64,000 nucleotides of DNA from Zeimonas sp046347945 (lineage in GTDB: Bacteria > Pseudomonadota > Gammaproteobacteria > Burkholderiales > Burkholderiaceae_E). The translations under genes were made by a program, and so were the position numbers. The stretch lies in NCBI GenBank assembly GCA_046347945.1, contig JAXMFB010000008.1, positions 62,001 to 126,000 on the forward strand, read 5' to 3'. This document shows positions 1 through 8,228 of this stretch, in pieces. Numbering within the stretch: position 1 is the stretch's first letter; the number at the start of each line of letters is the position of its first letter. The notes under the pieces are model-generated. The model worked only from the letters and a program-made list of their open reading frames with translations. It ran no database searches and was not told the DNA's origin.

Positions 1-1
1 G

Positions 2-496
2 ACGGCCGGATGTGCGCCGATGCTCGTTGCGGGCCTCGCGAACCTGCGCCGGCTTCCGGGCGCGGCCAACCCGGCCCAGCCGGCCGCGCCGCAGGTCGGC
101 AACCCGGCGGAATTGAGTACTGCGGTGACCTTCGGCGCGTTCTACGCGCTGGTGTTGCTGCTGGCCGCGGAGCTCACTCAGCGCCTGGGCGAAACCGGCC
201 TGTACGGCGTGGCGCTGGTCTCGGGGCTGACGGACGTCGACGCCCTGACGCTGAGCAGTCTTCGACTGTTCGGCGTCGCCGGGGTCTCGGCGCAGCAGGC
301 GGTGGTTGCGATCGCACTGGCGCTCGTCGCCAACATCGGCTTCAAGTTCGCGATGGCGGGCTGGATCGGCGGAAGCGCGCTCGCCCGGCGCAGCGCGCTC
401 GGCTTCCTGGCGAGTGCGGCGGCGCTGCTCGTCGCCGCCGGACTGGCGTTCATTCCGGCCGCCAGCGCTGCCGCGGCGGTTGCGCTCCGTCAATGA
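2..496 (+). CDS. MgtC/DUF4010-family membrane protein, C-terminal part (cut by window edge)
   Basis: The reading frame is open from the left edge, so the true start lies outside the window. The visible 160 or so residues are strongly hydrophobic, with about four membrane segments, and contain the stretch GLTDVDALTLSS followed by a second hydrophobic block. This resembles the C-terminal DUF4010 domain of MgtC/SapB-type inner-membrane proteins. The function of that domain is not established; magnesium or envelope homeostasis has been proposed for MgtC relatives. The next gene follows after about 60 bases, on the same strand. Confidence 0.7.
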   Translation, partial: TAGCAPMLVAGLANLRRLPGAANPAQPAAPQVGNPAELSTAVTFGAFYALVLLLAAELTQRLGETGLYGVALVSGLTDVDALTLSSLRLFGVAGVSAQQAVVAIALALVANIGFKFAMAGWIGGSALARRSALGFLASAAALLVAAGLAFIPAASAAAAVALRQ

Positions 497-554
497 CGTC
501 AGGCGAGCCAGCCCCTACAATGAATCAGTTCCATCAACCGGGAAGGAGATCCGC

Positions 555-998
555 ATGTACAAGCACCTGCTGGTTCCGACCGACGGCTCGAAGCTGTCGA
601 ACGACGCCGTCGAGCGGGCGATCCAGTTCGGCAAGGAGACCGGGGCGCGCGTGACCGCGCTGCACGTGATGCCGGAATACATTCCCCCCGCGTTCGCCGA
701 GTTCCCGGCCGCGGGGCAGGCTTCCTTCGCCGAATTCATGAAAGCCACCGAGGAGACGGCCAAGACGATCCTCGACGCGGCCGCGCAGGCGGCGAAGACC
801 GCCGGCGTGCAGTGCGAGACGGTATCGGTGCGACACACGCAACCGTACCGCGCGATCATCGACGTCGCGCGAGAGAAAGGCTGCGACCTCATCTTCATGT
901 CCTCGCACGGCCGCCGCGGCCTGAGCGCCCTGGTGCTCGGCAGCGAAACCAACAAGGTGCTCACGCATTCGAGCATTCCCGTGCTCGTGTTCCGTTGA
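555..998 (+). CDS. Universal stress protein, UspA family
   Basis: A 147-residue single-domain cytoplasmic Usp. It begins MYKHLLVPTDGS, the usual first beta strand with its acidic residue. It ends with the nucleotide-binding loop SSHGRRGLSALVLGS before the last strand IPVLVF, so the pattern G-x9-G-S is present, although the first glycine of the loop is serine. ATP binding is therefore plausible. The start is fixed by a near-perfect Shine-Dalgarno sequence, AAGGAGAT at 543-550, five bases before the ATG. Longer in-frame extensions upstream are not needed. Usp proteins help survival under starvation or respiratory stress; the trigger here cannot be read. Confidence 0.95.
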   Translation: MYKHLLVPTDGSKLSNDAVERAIQFGKETGARVTALHVMPEYIPPAFAEFPAAGQASFAEFMKATEETAKTILDAAAQAAKTAGVQCETVSVRHTQPYRAIIDVAREKGCDLIFMSSHGRRGLSALVLGSETNKVLTHSSIPVLVFR

Positions 999-1005
999 GC
1001 CGACC

Positions 1006-1356
1006 ATGAATCCATCCCCCGATACGGAGAATCCGACCATGGAAGCGGGCGCAAGGGTCGAAGCGGCACGCGAAAAGCTGGCTCACGAGATGCGCAACCT
1101 CGTCAGCGACGCCGAGGACATGCTGCGGGCGGCCTCGAAGCAGGGTGGCGAGCAGCTCGGAGCCGCGCGCGAGCGACTCGAGCGCAGCGTCAACATCGCG
1201 AAATCCGAGCTGGCGAACGTCGAGCACGCGGTGATCGAGCGCGCGCGGCGCACCGCCCGCCAGACCGACGAGTACGTCCGCGACAATCCCTGGACGGCGG
1301 TCGGCGTCGGAGCCGGGGTCGGCCTGCTGCTCGGCCTGCTGCTCGGCCGGCGCTGA
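1006..1356 (+). CDS. DUF883 (ElaB/YqjD/YgaM-type) membrane-anchored protein
   Basis: A 116-residue protein with a long charged amphipathic helical region and a C-terminal membrane anchor, the glycine-rich stretch VGVGAGVGLLLGLLLGRR after DNPW. This is the hallmark of the YqjD/ElaB family. In E. coli these proteins are stationary-phase inner-membrane proteins that bind ribosomes. A second ATG at 1039 would give a shorter form. It is followed 30 bases later by a YqjE-like protein, the same order as yqjD-yqjE in enterobacteria, so the two probably form one envelope-stress unit. Confidence 0.88.
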   Translation: MNPSPDTENPTMEAGARVEAAREKLAHEMRNLVSDAEDMLRAASKQGGEQLGAARERLERSVNIAKSELANVEHAVIERARRTARQTDEYVRDNPWTAVGVGAGVGLLLGLLLGRR

Positions 1357-1386
1357 ACGCCCGCGCGCGTCGGGCCCGGCACGCCG

Positions 1387-1770
1387 ATGAGCCACTCCGC
1401 AGAGGCCGAGGGGGCCGGGCTGCTCGCGCGCGTTCGCTCGCTGGTCGGGGGCCTGCTCGAGATCCTCGAGACGCGGCTCGAGCTGGTCGGGGCCGACATC
1501 GAGCTGCAGGCGGAGCGACTGCGGCGGATCGCGATCCTGCTTCTGGCGGGATTGCTGTTCCTCGCGCTCGCCCTGGTGTTCGGCTCGGTGCTGGTGATCG
1601 CCGCGTTCTGGGATACCCACCGGCTGGCGGCGATCGCCGCGGTCGGCGCGGTTCACCTCGCAGCCGGGATCGGGTGCCTGCTCTGGCTGCGGCGCCTCGT
1701 GCGCGCCGGCCCGCGCCCGTTCGACGCGACGATCGCCGAATTGCGGCAGGACATCGCGCGGCTGCGCTGA
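1387..1770 (+). CDS. Phage-holin-superfamily/YqjE-like membrane protein
   Basis: A 127-residue protein. The N-terminal half is an amphipathic helix (LLEILETRLELVGADIELQ), and two hydrophobic hairpins follow at about residues 55-80 and 85-105. The pattern matches the YqjE family (Pfam holin superfamily 6), which despite its name is a housekeeping inner-membrane protein. It sits directly after the YqjD-like gene and 13 bases before a small basic membrane protein, which supports one operon. Confidence 0.85.
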   Translation: MSHSAEAEGAGLLARVRSLVGGLLEILETRLELVGADIELQAERLRRIAILLLAGLLFLALALVFGSVLVIAAFWDTHRLAAIAAVGAVHLAAGIGCLLWLRRLVRAGPRPFDATIAELRQDIARLR

Positions 1771-1783
1771 TCGCGAGGCTGCC

Positions 1784-2263
1784 GTGAACCCTCCTGCTGC
1801 GCCTTCAGGCCGGCCGGCTGCGCCGCCGGAGACGGCCGCGCAGCGCCAGATGCGGTTGCGTGTGCTCAGCGGGCTGCAACGCGACGCGCTGGCGGCGCGC
1901 TGGCAACGTCTTGCACCCACCCTCGAACGCGTCGACGCCGCCCTCGAGCGCGTGCGTCGCGTGCGCCGGCACCCGCTCGCAATCGGGCTGCTGGCGCTGT
2001 CGGCAACCGGGCTGATCGCCAGCCGCCGCGGCCGACATCTGATCGGGATGCTGCGGGTCGGCTGGCGCGTCGGGTTGCGGGCCGCAACGGTGGCCTCGCT
2101 GTGGCGCGCGATGCGCGCGCCGGCCCCCGCCCCGGCGCCGGGCTACGGTCGCCGCGACCGCGTCACGGACGCTTCTGGGCCTCGCGCCTGGGCTGACGCT
2201 CGATCAGCCGCGCCAGATGCCCCATCTCGGTCGACAGCAGGTGCACCAGATCGTCGAGCGTGA
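1784..2263 (+). CDS. Small basic protein, YqjK-like position, unknown function
   Basis: A GTG-started frame of 159 residues directly after the YqjE-like gene. The first 110 residues are rich in Arg, Ala and Leu and contain one possible membrane helix (HPLAIGLLALSATGLIAS). This occupies the place of YqjK in yqjD-yqjE-yqjK units, but I cannot claim homology. The last 35 or so codons overlap the end of the convergent CBS gene by 101 bases and are of low complexity, so the true protein may effectively end earlier. Confidence in expression is moderate. Confidence 0.5.
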   Translation: MNPPAAPSGRPAAPPETAAQRQMRLRVLSGLQRDALAARWQRLAPTLERVDAALERVRRVRRHPLAIGLLALSATGLIASRRGRHLIGMLRVGWRVGLRAATVASLWRAMRAPAPAPAPGYGRRDRVTDASGPRAWADARSAAPDAPSRSTAGAPDRRA

Positions 2264-2609
2264 CGATGCCCGCGAGGGCGCCCTCGCGATCGACGACGGG
2301 CAACCGGCGCACGCCGCGCGAGCGCATCGCGCGCGCGGCCTCCAGCGGCCCGCTGTCCTCGGTGACCGTCACGAGGCCGTCGAGCATCACGTCGCCGGCC
2401 GTGATCGTGTTCGCGTCGAGGCCGGTGGCGACGATCTCGATCACGATGTCGCGGTCGGTGACGACCCCGATGGGGCGGCGTCGCTGCTCGTCGTCGACGA
2501 CCACCACCGCACCGACGTGCCGATCGCGCATCCGGCTGGCGACCTCGGCGAGCGAGGTGGCGGCAAGACAGGTGACGACCTCGCGCGTGCACGCGTTTCC
2601 GACGTTCAT
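2163..2609 (-). CDS. CBS-domain pair protein
   Basis: A 148-residue cytoplasmic protein made of two tandem CBS motifs, VGAVVVVDDEQRRRPIGVVT and VRRLPVVDREGALAGIVTL, forming one Bateman module. Such stand-alone modules bind adenine nucleotides and act as energy or redox sensors, but the partner is unknown. The start is the ATG at 2609. The 3' end overlaps the convergent gene at 1784-2263 by about 100 bases. A second CBS-pair protein lies at 30627-31091. Confidence 0.9.
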   Translation of the reverse strand: MNVGNACTREVVTCLAATSLAEVASRMRDRHVGAVVVVDDEQRRRPIGVVTDRDIVIEIVATGLDANTITAGDVMLDGLVTVTEDSGPLEAARAMRSRGVRRLPVVDREGALAGIVTLDDLVHLLSTEMGHLARLIERQPRREAQKRP

Positions 2610-2663
2610 GCGATTCTCCGTTGCGATTGCCCGCGATTGTCGACGCGCGCGTCGCAGGACGGG

Positions 2664-3272
2664 TTGATCGCCATCAACGACCGGGACGCGGGCGCCCGGC
2701 GCAGGCCGCGCGCTGGTGGATGGGCGCGTGCGATGGCGGGCGCGCTCGCCTTCGCCGGTGCGCTGGGCATTGGCCAGGCCGCGCCTGCGGTCGCGACGGT
2801 CGACGGCCACATCGTGCGCGTGCTCGACGGCGACTCGCTGCTGGTGCGCTTCCCCGGCGGGAGCGTTCGCGGGGTGAGGATCGCCGGCATCGACGCGCCC
2901 GAGAAAGGCCAGCCGTACGCCGACGTGTCGCGCCGCGCGCTGCTCGAGCGACTCGACGATCGCGAGGTCCGGATCGACGTGATCAAGACCGATCCCTTCG
3001 ATCGGCTGGTCGGCCGCGTGTTCGTCGCCGATCGGGACGCTGGCCTGGCCCAGCTTCGCGCCGGACTGGCCTGGCATTTCGTGCGCTACGACGCCGACCT
3101 CACGCCTTCGGTGCGCCGGCGCTACGCGCAGGCGGAACGCCAGGCGCGGCTGCGTGGCCTCGGGCTGTGGCGCGACCCCGACCCGCTGCCGCCGTGGGAA
3201 CACCGCGCGCGGGCCCGCAGCCTGTCGCCGCGCGCGCCTTCCTCCGGGCCAGGCGCCGGCGCGGCGCGTTAG
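2664..3272 (+). CDS. Secreted thermonuclease-like (SNase) protein
   Basis: A staphylococcal-nuclease-fold protein. An N-terminal signal sequence ending near AAPA precedes the nuclease domain. The domain shows the acidic metal-binding stretch VLDGDS, the RIAGIDAPEKG motif with its Arg and Glu, and the third catalytic Arg in FDRLVGRVFV, so the catalytic triad is complete. I chose the TTG at 2664 because it gives an Arg-rich n-region before the hydrophobic segment. The ATG at 2733 is the alternative and would lack positive charges. The product probably degrades DNA or RNA in the periplasm or outside the cell. Its stop codon overlaps that of the convergent sirtuin gene. Confidence 0.85.
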   Translation: MIAINDRDAGARRRPRAGGWARAMAGALAFAGALGIGQAAPAVATVDGHIVRVLDGDSLLVRFPGGSVRGVRIAGIDAPEKGQPYADVSRRALLERLDDREVRIDVIKTDPFDRLVGRVFVADRDAGLAQLRAGLAWHFVRYDADLTPSVRRRYAQAERQARLRGLGLWRDPDPLPPWEHRARARSLSPRAPSSGPGAGAAR

Positions 3273-4030
3273 GGCCTGTGGCCGTCGTCGAGCAACTCGG
3301 GCAGCACCTCGCCGGCCGCGCCGCGCAGGACGCCGGCAGCGAGCGCGTCGATCGGCGTCGCCTGCGGATTCACCACCACGACCCGCGCGCCCGCCTGGCG
3401 AGCGAGCAGCGGCAGGCCTGCGGCCGGATGCACGAGCGCCGAGGTGCCGACGACGAGCATCAGGTCGCAGCGCAACGCGGCCCGCTCGGCGCGCGACAGA
3501 ACGTCCTGCGGCAACAACTCGCCGAACCAGACCACGTCCGGGCGAAGCGGTGAACCGCAGCGCGGGCACGGCGGCGGCTCGCGCGGGTCGGCACGCCAAT
3601 CGAAGTGCGAGTCGATGCGATCCGGATCCCCGCACCCCTCCAGGCACCTGGCGCGCAGGATGTTGCCGTGGAGTTCGAGCACGTGTCGACTGCCGGCGCG
3701 CGCGTGAAGCCCGTCGATGTTCTGCGTCACCACGTCGACGTGCGCCGCGCGTGCCTGGAGGGCCGCGATCGCGCGATGCGCGGCGTTCGGCTGCGCCTGC
3801 GAGATCGCCGCGCGCCGCTCGGCATACCAGCGCCACACCGTCGCCGGATCGGCGCGGAACGCCGCCTCGGTGGCCAGTTGCTCCGGGTCGAAGCGTGCCC
3901 ACAGCCCGGTCAGCGCGTCGCGGAAGGTCGGAATGCCGCTCTCGGCCGACACGCCCGCGCCGGTGAACACGACCAGCCGTCGCGCCGCCCCCACCCAGGC
4001 ACGGACCTCGGGGATGCCGGCGCCGCTCAC
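3269..4030 (-). CDS. cobB: NAD-dependent protein deacylase (sirtuin)
   Basis: A 253-residue sirtuin that removes acyl groups from lysines using NAD. Visible motifs are the NAD-binding GAGVSAESGIPTFRD, the catalytic TQNIDGLHARAG with the general-base His in LELHG, and a four-cysteine zinc site (ARCLEGC and CPRC). The pair WYAERR (Tyr-x-x-Arg) matches the residues that read acidic acyl chains in CobB and SIRT5, so desuccinylation is plausible. The GTG start at 4030 overlaps the rlmB stop as GTGA, which indicates translational coupling. The TAA stop overlaps the TAG of the convergent nuclease gene. Confidence 0.93.
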   Translation of the reverse strand: MSGAGIPEVRAWVGAARRLVVFTGAGVSAESGIPTFRDALTGLWARFDPEQLATEAAFRADPATVWRWYAERRAAISQAQPNAAHRAIAALQARAAHVDVVTQNIDGLHARAGSRHVLELHGNILRARCLEGCGDPDRIDSHFDWRADPREPPPCPRCGSPLRPDVVWFGELLPQDVLSRAERAALRCDLMLVVGTSALVHPAAGLPLLARQAGARVVVVNPQATPIDALAAGVLRGAAGEVLPELLDDGHRP

Positions 4031-4764
4031 GCCCTGGCGCGGCTCGACCGCTGGCGCATCGTCTCGAAGAGCACGACGCCGGCGGCCACCGAGACGTTGA
4101 GGCTGCTGACCTTGCCGGCCATCGGGATGCGCACCAGCGAGTCGCAGCGCTCTCGCGTGAGCCTGCGCATGCCGCTGCCCTCGGCACCGAGCACCCAGGC
4201 GACCGACGGCGGAAGCGTCTCGTCGAACAGCGAGGTCCCGGCCGCGTCGTCGGCGCCGATCAGCCAGACGTCGCGCTCGCGGATCGTGTCCATCGCGCGC
4301 GCGAGGTTGGTCACCATGATGTAGGGCACGCTCTCGGCGGCCCCACTCGCGGTCTGGACCGCGACCTCGGTCAGCGCGCACGCGTGGTCCTTCGGGGCGA
4401 TCACTGCCGCGGCGCCGGCCCCGTCGGCCACCCGCAGGCAGGCGCCGAGGTTGCGCGGATCGGTGACGCCGTCGAGCAGCAGCAGCGTGAGCGGCGCGGC
4501 AGCCGATTCGAGCAGGTCTTCGAGCGTCAGCGTCGGCGGCGCGAAATCGACGATCGCGACCACGCCCTGGTGGCGCTTGCCGGGACACATCTTCGCGATC
4601 CGCGCGCCGTCGACGAAGTGCGGCCTGAGGCCGGCCTGGTTGGCTACCTTGACGAGGTCGCGCACGCGCGCGTCCTCGCGCGAGGCATCGACGTAGAGCT
4701 CGCGAACGCCTTCGGGGGCGCGTCGCAGCCGCGCCAGCACCGCGTGAAAGCCGTGGATCAGCAC
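4027..4764 (-). CDS. rlmB: 23S rRNA (guanosine-2'-O-)-methyltransferase RlmB
   Basis: A SpoU/TrmH-family methyltransferase of 245 residues that modifies the ribose of 23S rRNA G2251. The N-terminal substrate-binding domain begins LIHGFHAVLARLRRAPE. The C-terminal SPOUT domain shows LLLDGVTDPRNLGACLR, WVLGAEGSGMRRL and IPMAGKVSSLNVSVA, the three family motifs that build the knotted SAM site. The start is GTG at 4764, preceded by GGGAG, 15 bases after the rnr stop; the length matches E. coli RlmB. It forms an operon with rnr upstream and the sirtuin downstream. Confidence 0.96.
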   Translation of the reverse strand: MLIHGFHAVLARLRRAPEGVRELYVDASREDARVRDLVKVANQAGLRPHFVDGARIAKMCPGKRHQGVVAIVDFAPPTLTLEDLLESAAAPLTLLLLDGVTDPRNLGACLRVADGAGAAAVIAPKDHACALTEVAVQTASGAAESVPYIMVTNLARAMDTIRERDVWLIGADDAAGTSLFDETLPPSVAWVLGAEGSGMRRLTRERCDSLVRIPMAGKVSSLNVSVAAGVVLFETMRQRSSRARA

Positions 4765-4778
4765 GATCGCTCCCGGTA

Positions 4779-7460
4779 TCAGTGGCGACGCTTGCGGCGC
4801 GCGCCGGCCGCCGCTGCCGCGGGCGCGGCGGTGCGCCCGCGGGCCGCGAGCCGCTCGGCGCGCGCGCGCTTGACCTTCTCGCTCTTGGGCTTGGCGGCCT
4901 TGCGGGCCTTGCCGCCGACGGCCTTCGGGCCGGCTTTCTGACCGCCTTTCGGGCCGGCCTTCGACGGCTGCGACCGGCCGCGGGCGGCCTTGGCCGGCGC
5001 CGGCGCGGCGACGTCCTCGGGCGGCGGCGTCACGGCGCTGGCCGCGTCCGGACGCAACGTGCCGTCTTCGGCCCCCTCGCGGCGCCGGATCCGGCTGATG
5101 GTGCGGAAATCGGTGCGCTCGACCAGCCGGAAATCGATGCGACGCGCCTCGAGATCGACGCGCGAGACCTGCACGTCGAGTTCGTCGGTGAGGCGAAAGC
5201 GCCGCCCGGTGCGCTCGCCCCGCAGCTCGTGTGTCGTCTCGTTGTACTGGAAGTACTCGCCGCCCAGTTCCGACACGTGCACCAGCCCCTCGACGTAGAG
5301 GTCGTTGAGCGTGACGAACACGCCGAACGGCGCGACACCGGTGACGCGTCCGGCGAACTGCTCGCCGACGCGCTCGCGCACGTACATGCACTTCAGCCAC
5401 GCCTCGACGTCGCGCGACGCCTCGTCGGCGCGTCGCTCGTTGGCCGAACAGGTCGCGCCCAGCATCTGCCAGTTCTCGTGTTCCTGCTGGCGCGCCAGCG
5501 CCTGCGCCGTGGCGTCCTCGGCCCTCGCGGCGGACCCGTTGCGGCCACGCGCAGCGCGCCGCTCGGCGCCGCCTTCGGGCGGCTCGTCGCGATCGCCGGC
5601 GTCGAGCGCGACGGCCGGCCGGTAGCGGGTACCCGCCAGCAGCGACTTGATCACGCGGTGCGTGAGCAGGTCCGGGTAGCGGCGGATCGGCGACGTGAAA
5701 TGCGTGTACGCGTCGTAGGCCAGTCCGAAGTGCCCGGAGTTGTCGGGCGAGTAGATCGCCTGCTGCATCGAGCGCAACAGCATCGTCTGCAGCAGCGCCG
5801 AGTCCGGGCGCGCGCGGACCTGCGCGGCGAGCTCGGCATAGTCGCGCGGCGACGGCTCGTCGCCTCCGCCCAGCGACAGGCCGACGCTGCGCAGGAACTC
5901 CCGCAGCAGCTGCAACCGCTCGGGCGTCGGTCCCTCGTGCACGCGATACAACCCGGGGTGCTTGCTCCGGCGCATGAAGTCGGCGGTGCAGACGTTGGCC
6001 GCCAGCATGCACTCCTCGATCAGCCGGTGCGCATCGTTGCGCTGGCTCGGAACGATCCGCTCGATGCGGCCGGCGGGATCGCAGACGATCTTCGTCTCGA
6101 CCGTCTCGAAGTCGATCGCGCCACGCGCCTGGCGGGCGGTCGCGAGCGCGCGATACAGGTCGTGCAGGTTGCGCAGCATCGGCAGCAGCGCTGCGCGCGC
6201 GGGCGGCGGCGCCAGCGCGGCGCCACCCGACAGCATCGACCAGACCTCGTCGTAGGTCAGGCGCGCCGCGGAGTGCATCACCGCCTCGTAGAACTGGTAG
6301 GCGCGGAGCTGTCCGCGCGCCCCGATCACCATGTCGCAGACCAGCACCAGCCGGTCGACCTGCGGATTGAGCGAGCACAGGCCATTGGACAGCTTCTCGG
6401 GCAGCATGGGGATCACGCGCCGCGGGAAGTAGACCGAGGTGCTGCGCTCGAGCGCATCGGCGTCGAGCGGGTCGCCGGGCGTCACGTAGTGCGCCACGTC
6501 GGCGATGGCGACGATGAGGCGAAAGCCGCTCGCGCGTCGGGCTCGCCCTCCTGCAACAGGCGCATCGTCGGCCGCGTGCGCCGCGCCGATCGACTCGCCG
6601 CGCGCCGCCATCGACTCGATCGGCTCGCAGTAGACCGCGTCGTCGAAATCGCGCGCATCCTCGCCGTCGATCGTGACCAGCGGCACGTCGCGCAGGTCGA
6701 CGCGCCCCTTCAGGTCGGCCGGACGCACCGCGACCGGCAGCTTCGTCGCCTGCGCGACCGCCGACTCGCTGAACTGGTGCGGGACGTCGAACTTGCGCAC
6801 CGCGATCTCGATTTCCATCCCGGGATCGCCGATCTCGCCGAGCACCTCGACGACGCGCCCGATCGGCGGCGCCTGCCCCGACGGCGGATCGACGATCTCG
6901 ACGGTCACCACCTGCCCCTGTTGCGCGTGGTGGGTGTCGCCCGGCGGGATCAGGATGTCGTGCTTGATGCGCTGGTCTTCGGGCACGACGATGTGCACGC
7001 CGCGCTCGTTGAGGAAGCGCCCGACCAGGCGCCGGTGCGCGCGCTCGGTCACCTCGACGATGCGGCCCTCGGGCCGTCCGCGCGAATCGTAACCGGTGCG
7101 CTTGACCAGCGCGCGGTCGCCGTGCATCACCTTCTGCATCTCGCGCGGCGACAGGAACACGTCCGGCCCCCCGGCATCGGGGATCAGGAAGCCGAAGCCG
7201 TCGCGATGGCCCTGCACCCGGCCCGCCGTCAGGTCGAGCTTGCTGGCCAGCAGCAGCACTCCCTTGCGGTTGGGCAGCAGCTGGCCGTCGCGCTCCATCG
7301 CGAGCAGCCGCCGGTTCAGGTTGTCGAAGTGCGTCGACGGCACCTCGAGCCGCTCGGCGAGCTCGACCGGCGTCATCGGCACGTCGGCGGCACGCAGGCA
7401 CTCGAGGATCGCTTCGCGCGTCGGCGCAAACCAGGTCGTGGAGGTCGGACGTCGGGTCAC
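4779..7460 (-). CDS. rnr: Ribonuclease R
   Basis: An 893-residue 3'-5' exoribonuclease that degrades structured RNA. In order: a winged-helix N-terminus, cold-shock domains (DGFGFLIPDAGGPDVFLSP), the RNB catalytic domain with IDGEDARDFDDAVY supplying the metal-binding aspartates, an S1 domain (PFGVFVTLNDLYVEGLVHV), and a Lys/Arg/Ala-rich tail. The start codon is GTG. One oddity is a low-complexity insertion of about 30 residues between DDAVYCE and GFRLIVAIADVAHYV, inside the RNB domain where most homologues are tight. It is the first gene of the rnr-rlmB-cobB unit and diverges from the tRNA-Leu gene. Confidence 0.97.
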   Translation of the reverse strand: MTRRPTSTTWFAPTREAILECLRAADVPMTPVELAERLEVPSTHFDNLNRRLLAMERDGQLLPNRKGVLLLASKLDLTAGRVQGHRDGFGFLIPDAGGPDVFLSPREMQKVMHGDRALVKRTGYDSRGRPEGRIVEVTERAHRRLVGRFLNERGVHIVVPEDQRIKHDILIPPGDTHHAQQGQVVTVEIVDPPSGQAPPIGRVVEVLGEIGDPGMEIEIAVRKFDVPHQFSESAVAQATKLPVAVRPADLKGRVDLRDVPLVTIDGEDARDFDDAVYCEPIESMAARGESIGAAHAADDAPVAGGRARRASGFRLIVAIADVAHYVTPGDPLDADALERSTSVYFPRRVIPMLPEKLSNGLCSLNPQVDRLVLVCDMVIGARGQLRAYQFYEAVMHSAARLTYDEVWSMLSGGAALAPPPARAALLPMLRNLHDLYRALATARQARGAIDFETVETKIVCDPAGRIERIVPSQRNDAHRLIEECMLAANVCTADFMRRSKHPGLYRVHEGPTPERLQLLREFLRSVGLSLGGGDEPSPRDYAELAAQVRARPDSALLQTMLLRSMQQAIYSPDNSGHFGLAYDAYTHFTSPIRRYPDLLTHRVIKSLLAGTRYRPAVALDAGDRDEPPEGGAERRAARGRNGSAARAEDATAQALARQQEHENWQMLGATCSANERRADEASRDVEAWLKCMYVRERVGEQFAGRVTGVAPFGVFVTLNDLYVEGLVHVSELGGEYFQYNETTHELRGERTGRRFRLTDELDVQVSRVDLEARRIDFRLVERTDFRTISRIRRREGAEDGTLRPDAASAVTPPPEDVAAPAPAKAARGRSQPSKAGPKGGQKAGPKAVGGKARKAAKPKSEKVKRARAERLAARGRTAAPAAAAAGARRKRRH

Positions 7461-7475
7461 GGATTCACCGGTAAT

Positions 7476-7503
7476 TTGACAAATCGCGCCGGTCGATTAA
7501 ACT
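7476..7503 (+). promoter_or_regulatory. Sigma-70 promoter of tRNA-Leu
   Basis: TTGACA at 7476-7481 is a perfect -35 box. It is separated by 16 bases from TAAACT at 7498-7503, a fair -10 box, and a GC-rich discriminator (GCCGGGC) follows. GC-rich discriminators are typical of stable-RNA promoters under stringent control. The tRNA begins about 60 bases downstream of the expected start site. Confidence 0.7.
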
Positions 7504-7569
7504 GCCGGGCTCTACTCGCGGCAGGCATCGGCCCGTCGCCGCCTTCGGAAATCGTCCGGCAGGCCCATC

Positions 7570-7656
7570 GCCCAGATGGCGGAATTGGTAGACGCACCAG
7601 GTTCAGGTCCTGGCGGTGGCAACACTGTGGAGGTTCGAGTCCTCTTCTGGGCACCA
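7570..7656 (+). tRNA. tRNA-Leu (anticodon CAG)
   Basis: An 87-base class II tRNA. The acceptor stem GCCCAGA pairs with TCTGGGC, discriminator A is at 7653, and CCA is encoded at 7654-7656. The D-arm (TGGCGGAATTGGTAGACGCA), the anticodon stem-loop CCAGG-TTCAGGT-CCTGG with CAG at 7604-7606, a long variable arm, and the T-loop GGTTCGAGTCC are all present. It decodes CUG, the main leucine codon of this GC-rich genome. Confidence 0.98.
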
Positions 7657-7663
7657 TCGACAA

Positions 7664-7685
7664 AGCCCGCACCAGCGGGCTTTTT
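7664..7685. terminator. Rho-independent terminator, probably bidirectional
   Basis: The stem AGCCCGC (7664-7670) and GCGGGCT (7675-7681) enclose an ACCA loop. TTTT follows on the plus strand and a TTTG tract on the minus strand. It lies between the end of tRNA-Leu and the end of the convergent phosphoribosyltransferase gene and can serve both. Confidence 0.85.
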
Positions 7686-7701
7686 GACGTCCCGCGGTCG
7701 C

Positions 7702-8208
7702 TCAGCCCCAGCGCGCCTTCAGGTCGCCCGGCCGCATGTGGTCGTATTCCTCGAACGGCTGATGGATCCACGGATTGGTCGGCAGGCGTTCGATGAAGTA
7801 GTCGGGCTGCGCCACGGAGGCGCCCTTGCGCCATAGTACCGCCGAGCGGATCTCGCGAACCTGCGGGTAGCGCTCGCGCAGGATCGGCAGGACCTGCACC
7901 AGCGTCTCGCCGGTGTCGGCCAGGTCGTCGACCAGCAACCAGCGCGGTCCCGGCAGCGGCTGCGCCGAGCTCAGCTGCTCGCCGACCACCAGCCGTCCCT
8001 GCGTCATGCCGGCGTCGTCGCGGTACGAGCTCGTGAACAGCACGCCGAGCGGCTTGTCGAACAGCCGCGAGAACACGTCGCCGATGCGCAGGCCGCCGCG
8101 CGCCAGGCAGACGATCGCCTCGAAGTTCCACCCCGACTTCCATACCTCGAGCGCCAGCTTCTCGACGAGCCGGTTGTACTCGTCCCACGAGACGTACAGG
8201 TCCTTCAT
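7702..8208 (-). CDS. Phosphoribosyltransferase (hypoxanthine/xanthine type)
   Basis: A 168-residue type I PRTase. The PRPP-binding signature LLVDDLADTGETL is clear, and the N-terminal YVSWDEYNRLVEKLA is typical of the xanthine/hypoxanthine PRTase group found beside purA in betaproteobacteria. It probably salvages a purine base to its nucleotide, which fits its position 20 bases after purA, the AMP-branch enzyme. Base specificity cannot be read from the sequence. It is the last gene of the long minus-strand string and is followed by a terminator. Confidence 0.88.
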   Translation of the reverse strand: MKDLYVSWDEYNRLVEKLALEVWKSGWNFEAIVCLARGGLRIGDVFSRLFDKPLGVLFTSSYRDDAGMTQGRLVVGEQLSSAQPLPGPRWLLVDDLADTGETLVQVLPILRERYPQVREIRSAVLWRKGASVAQPDYFIERLPTNPWIHQPFEEYDHMRPGDLKARWG

Positions 8209-8228
8209 CTGCGGGCGCCGACACGCGT

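Noticed and set aside
64..470. Minus-strand frame opposite the MgtC/DUF4010 fragment
   Set aside because: Ser/Arg/Pro-rich translation typical of a shadow; the plus-strand frame encodes clear membrane helices.
4782..7796. Open frame of about 1000 codons on the plus strand opposite rnr
   Set aside because: Opposite-strand shadow of a GC-rich gene; composition is Arg/Ala/Gly-rich without any family motif, while the minus strand encodes a complete RNase R.
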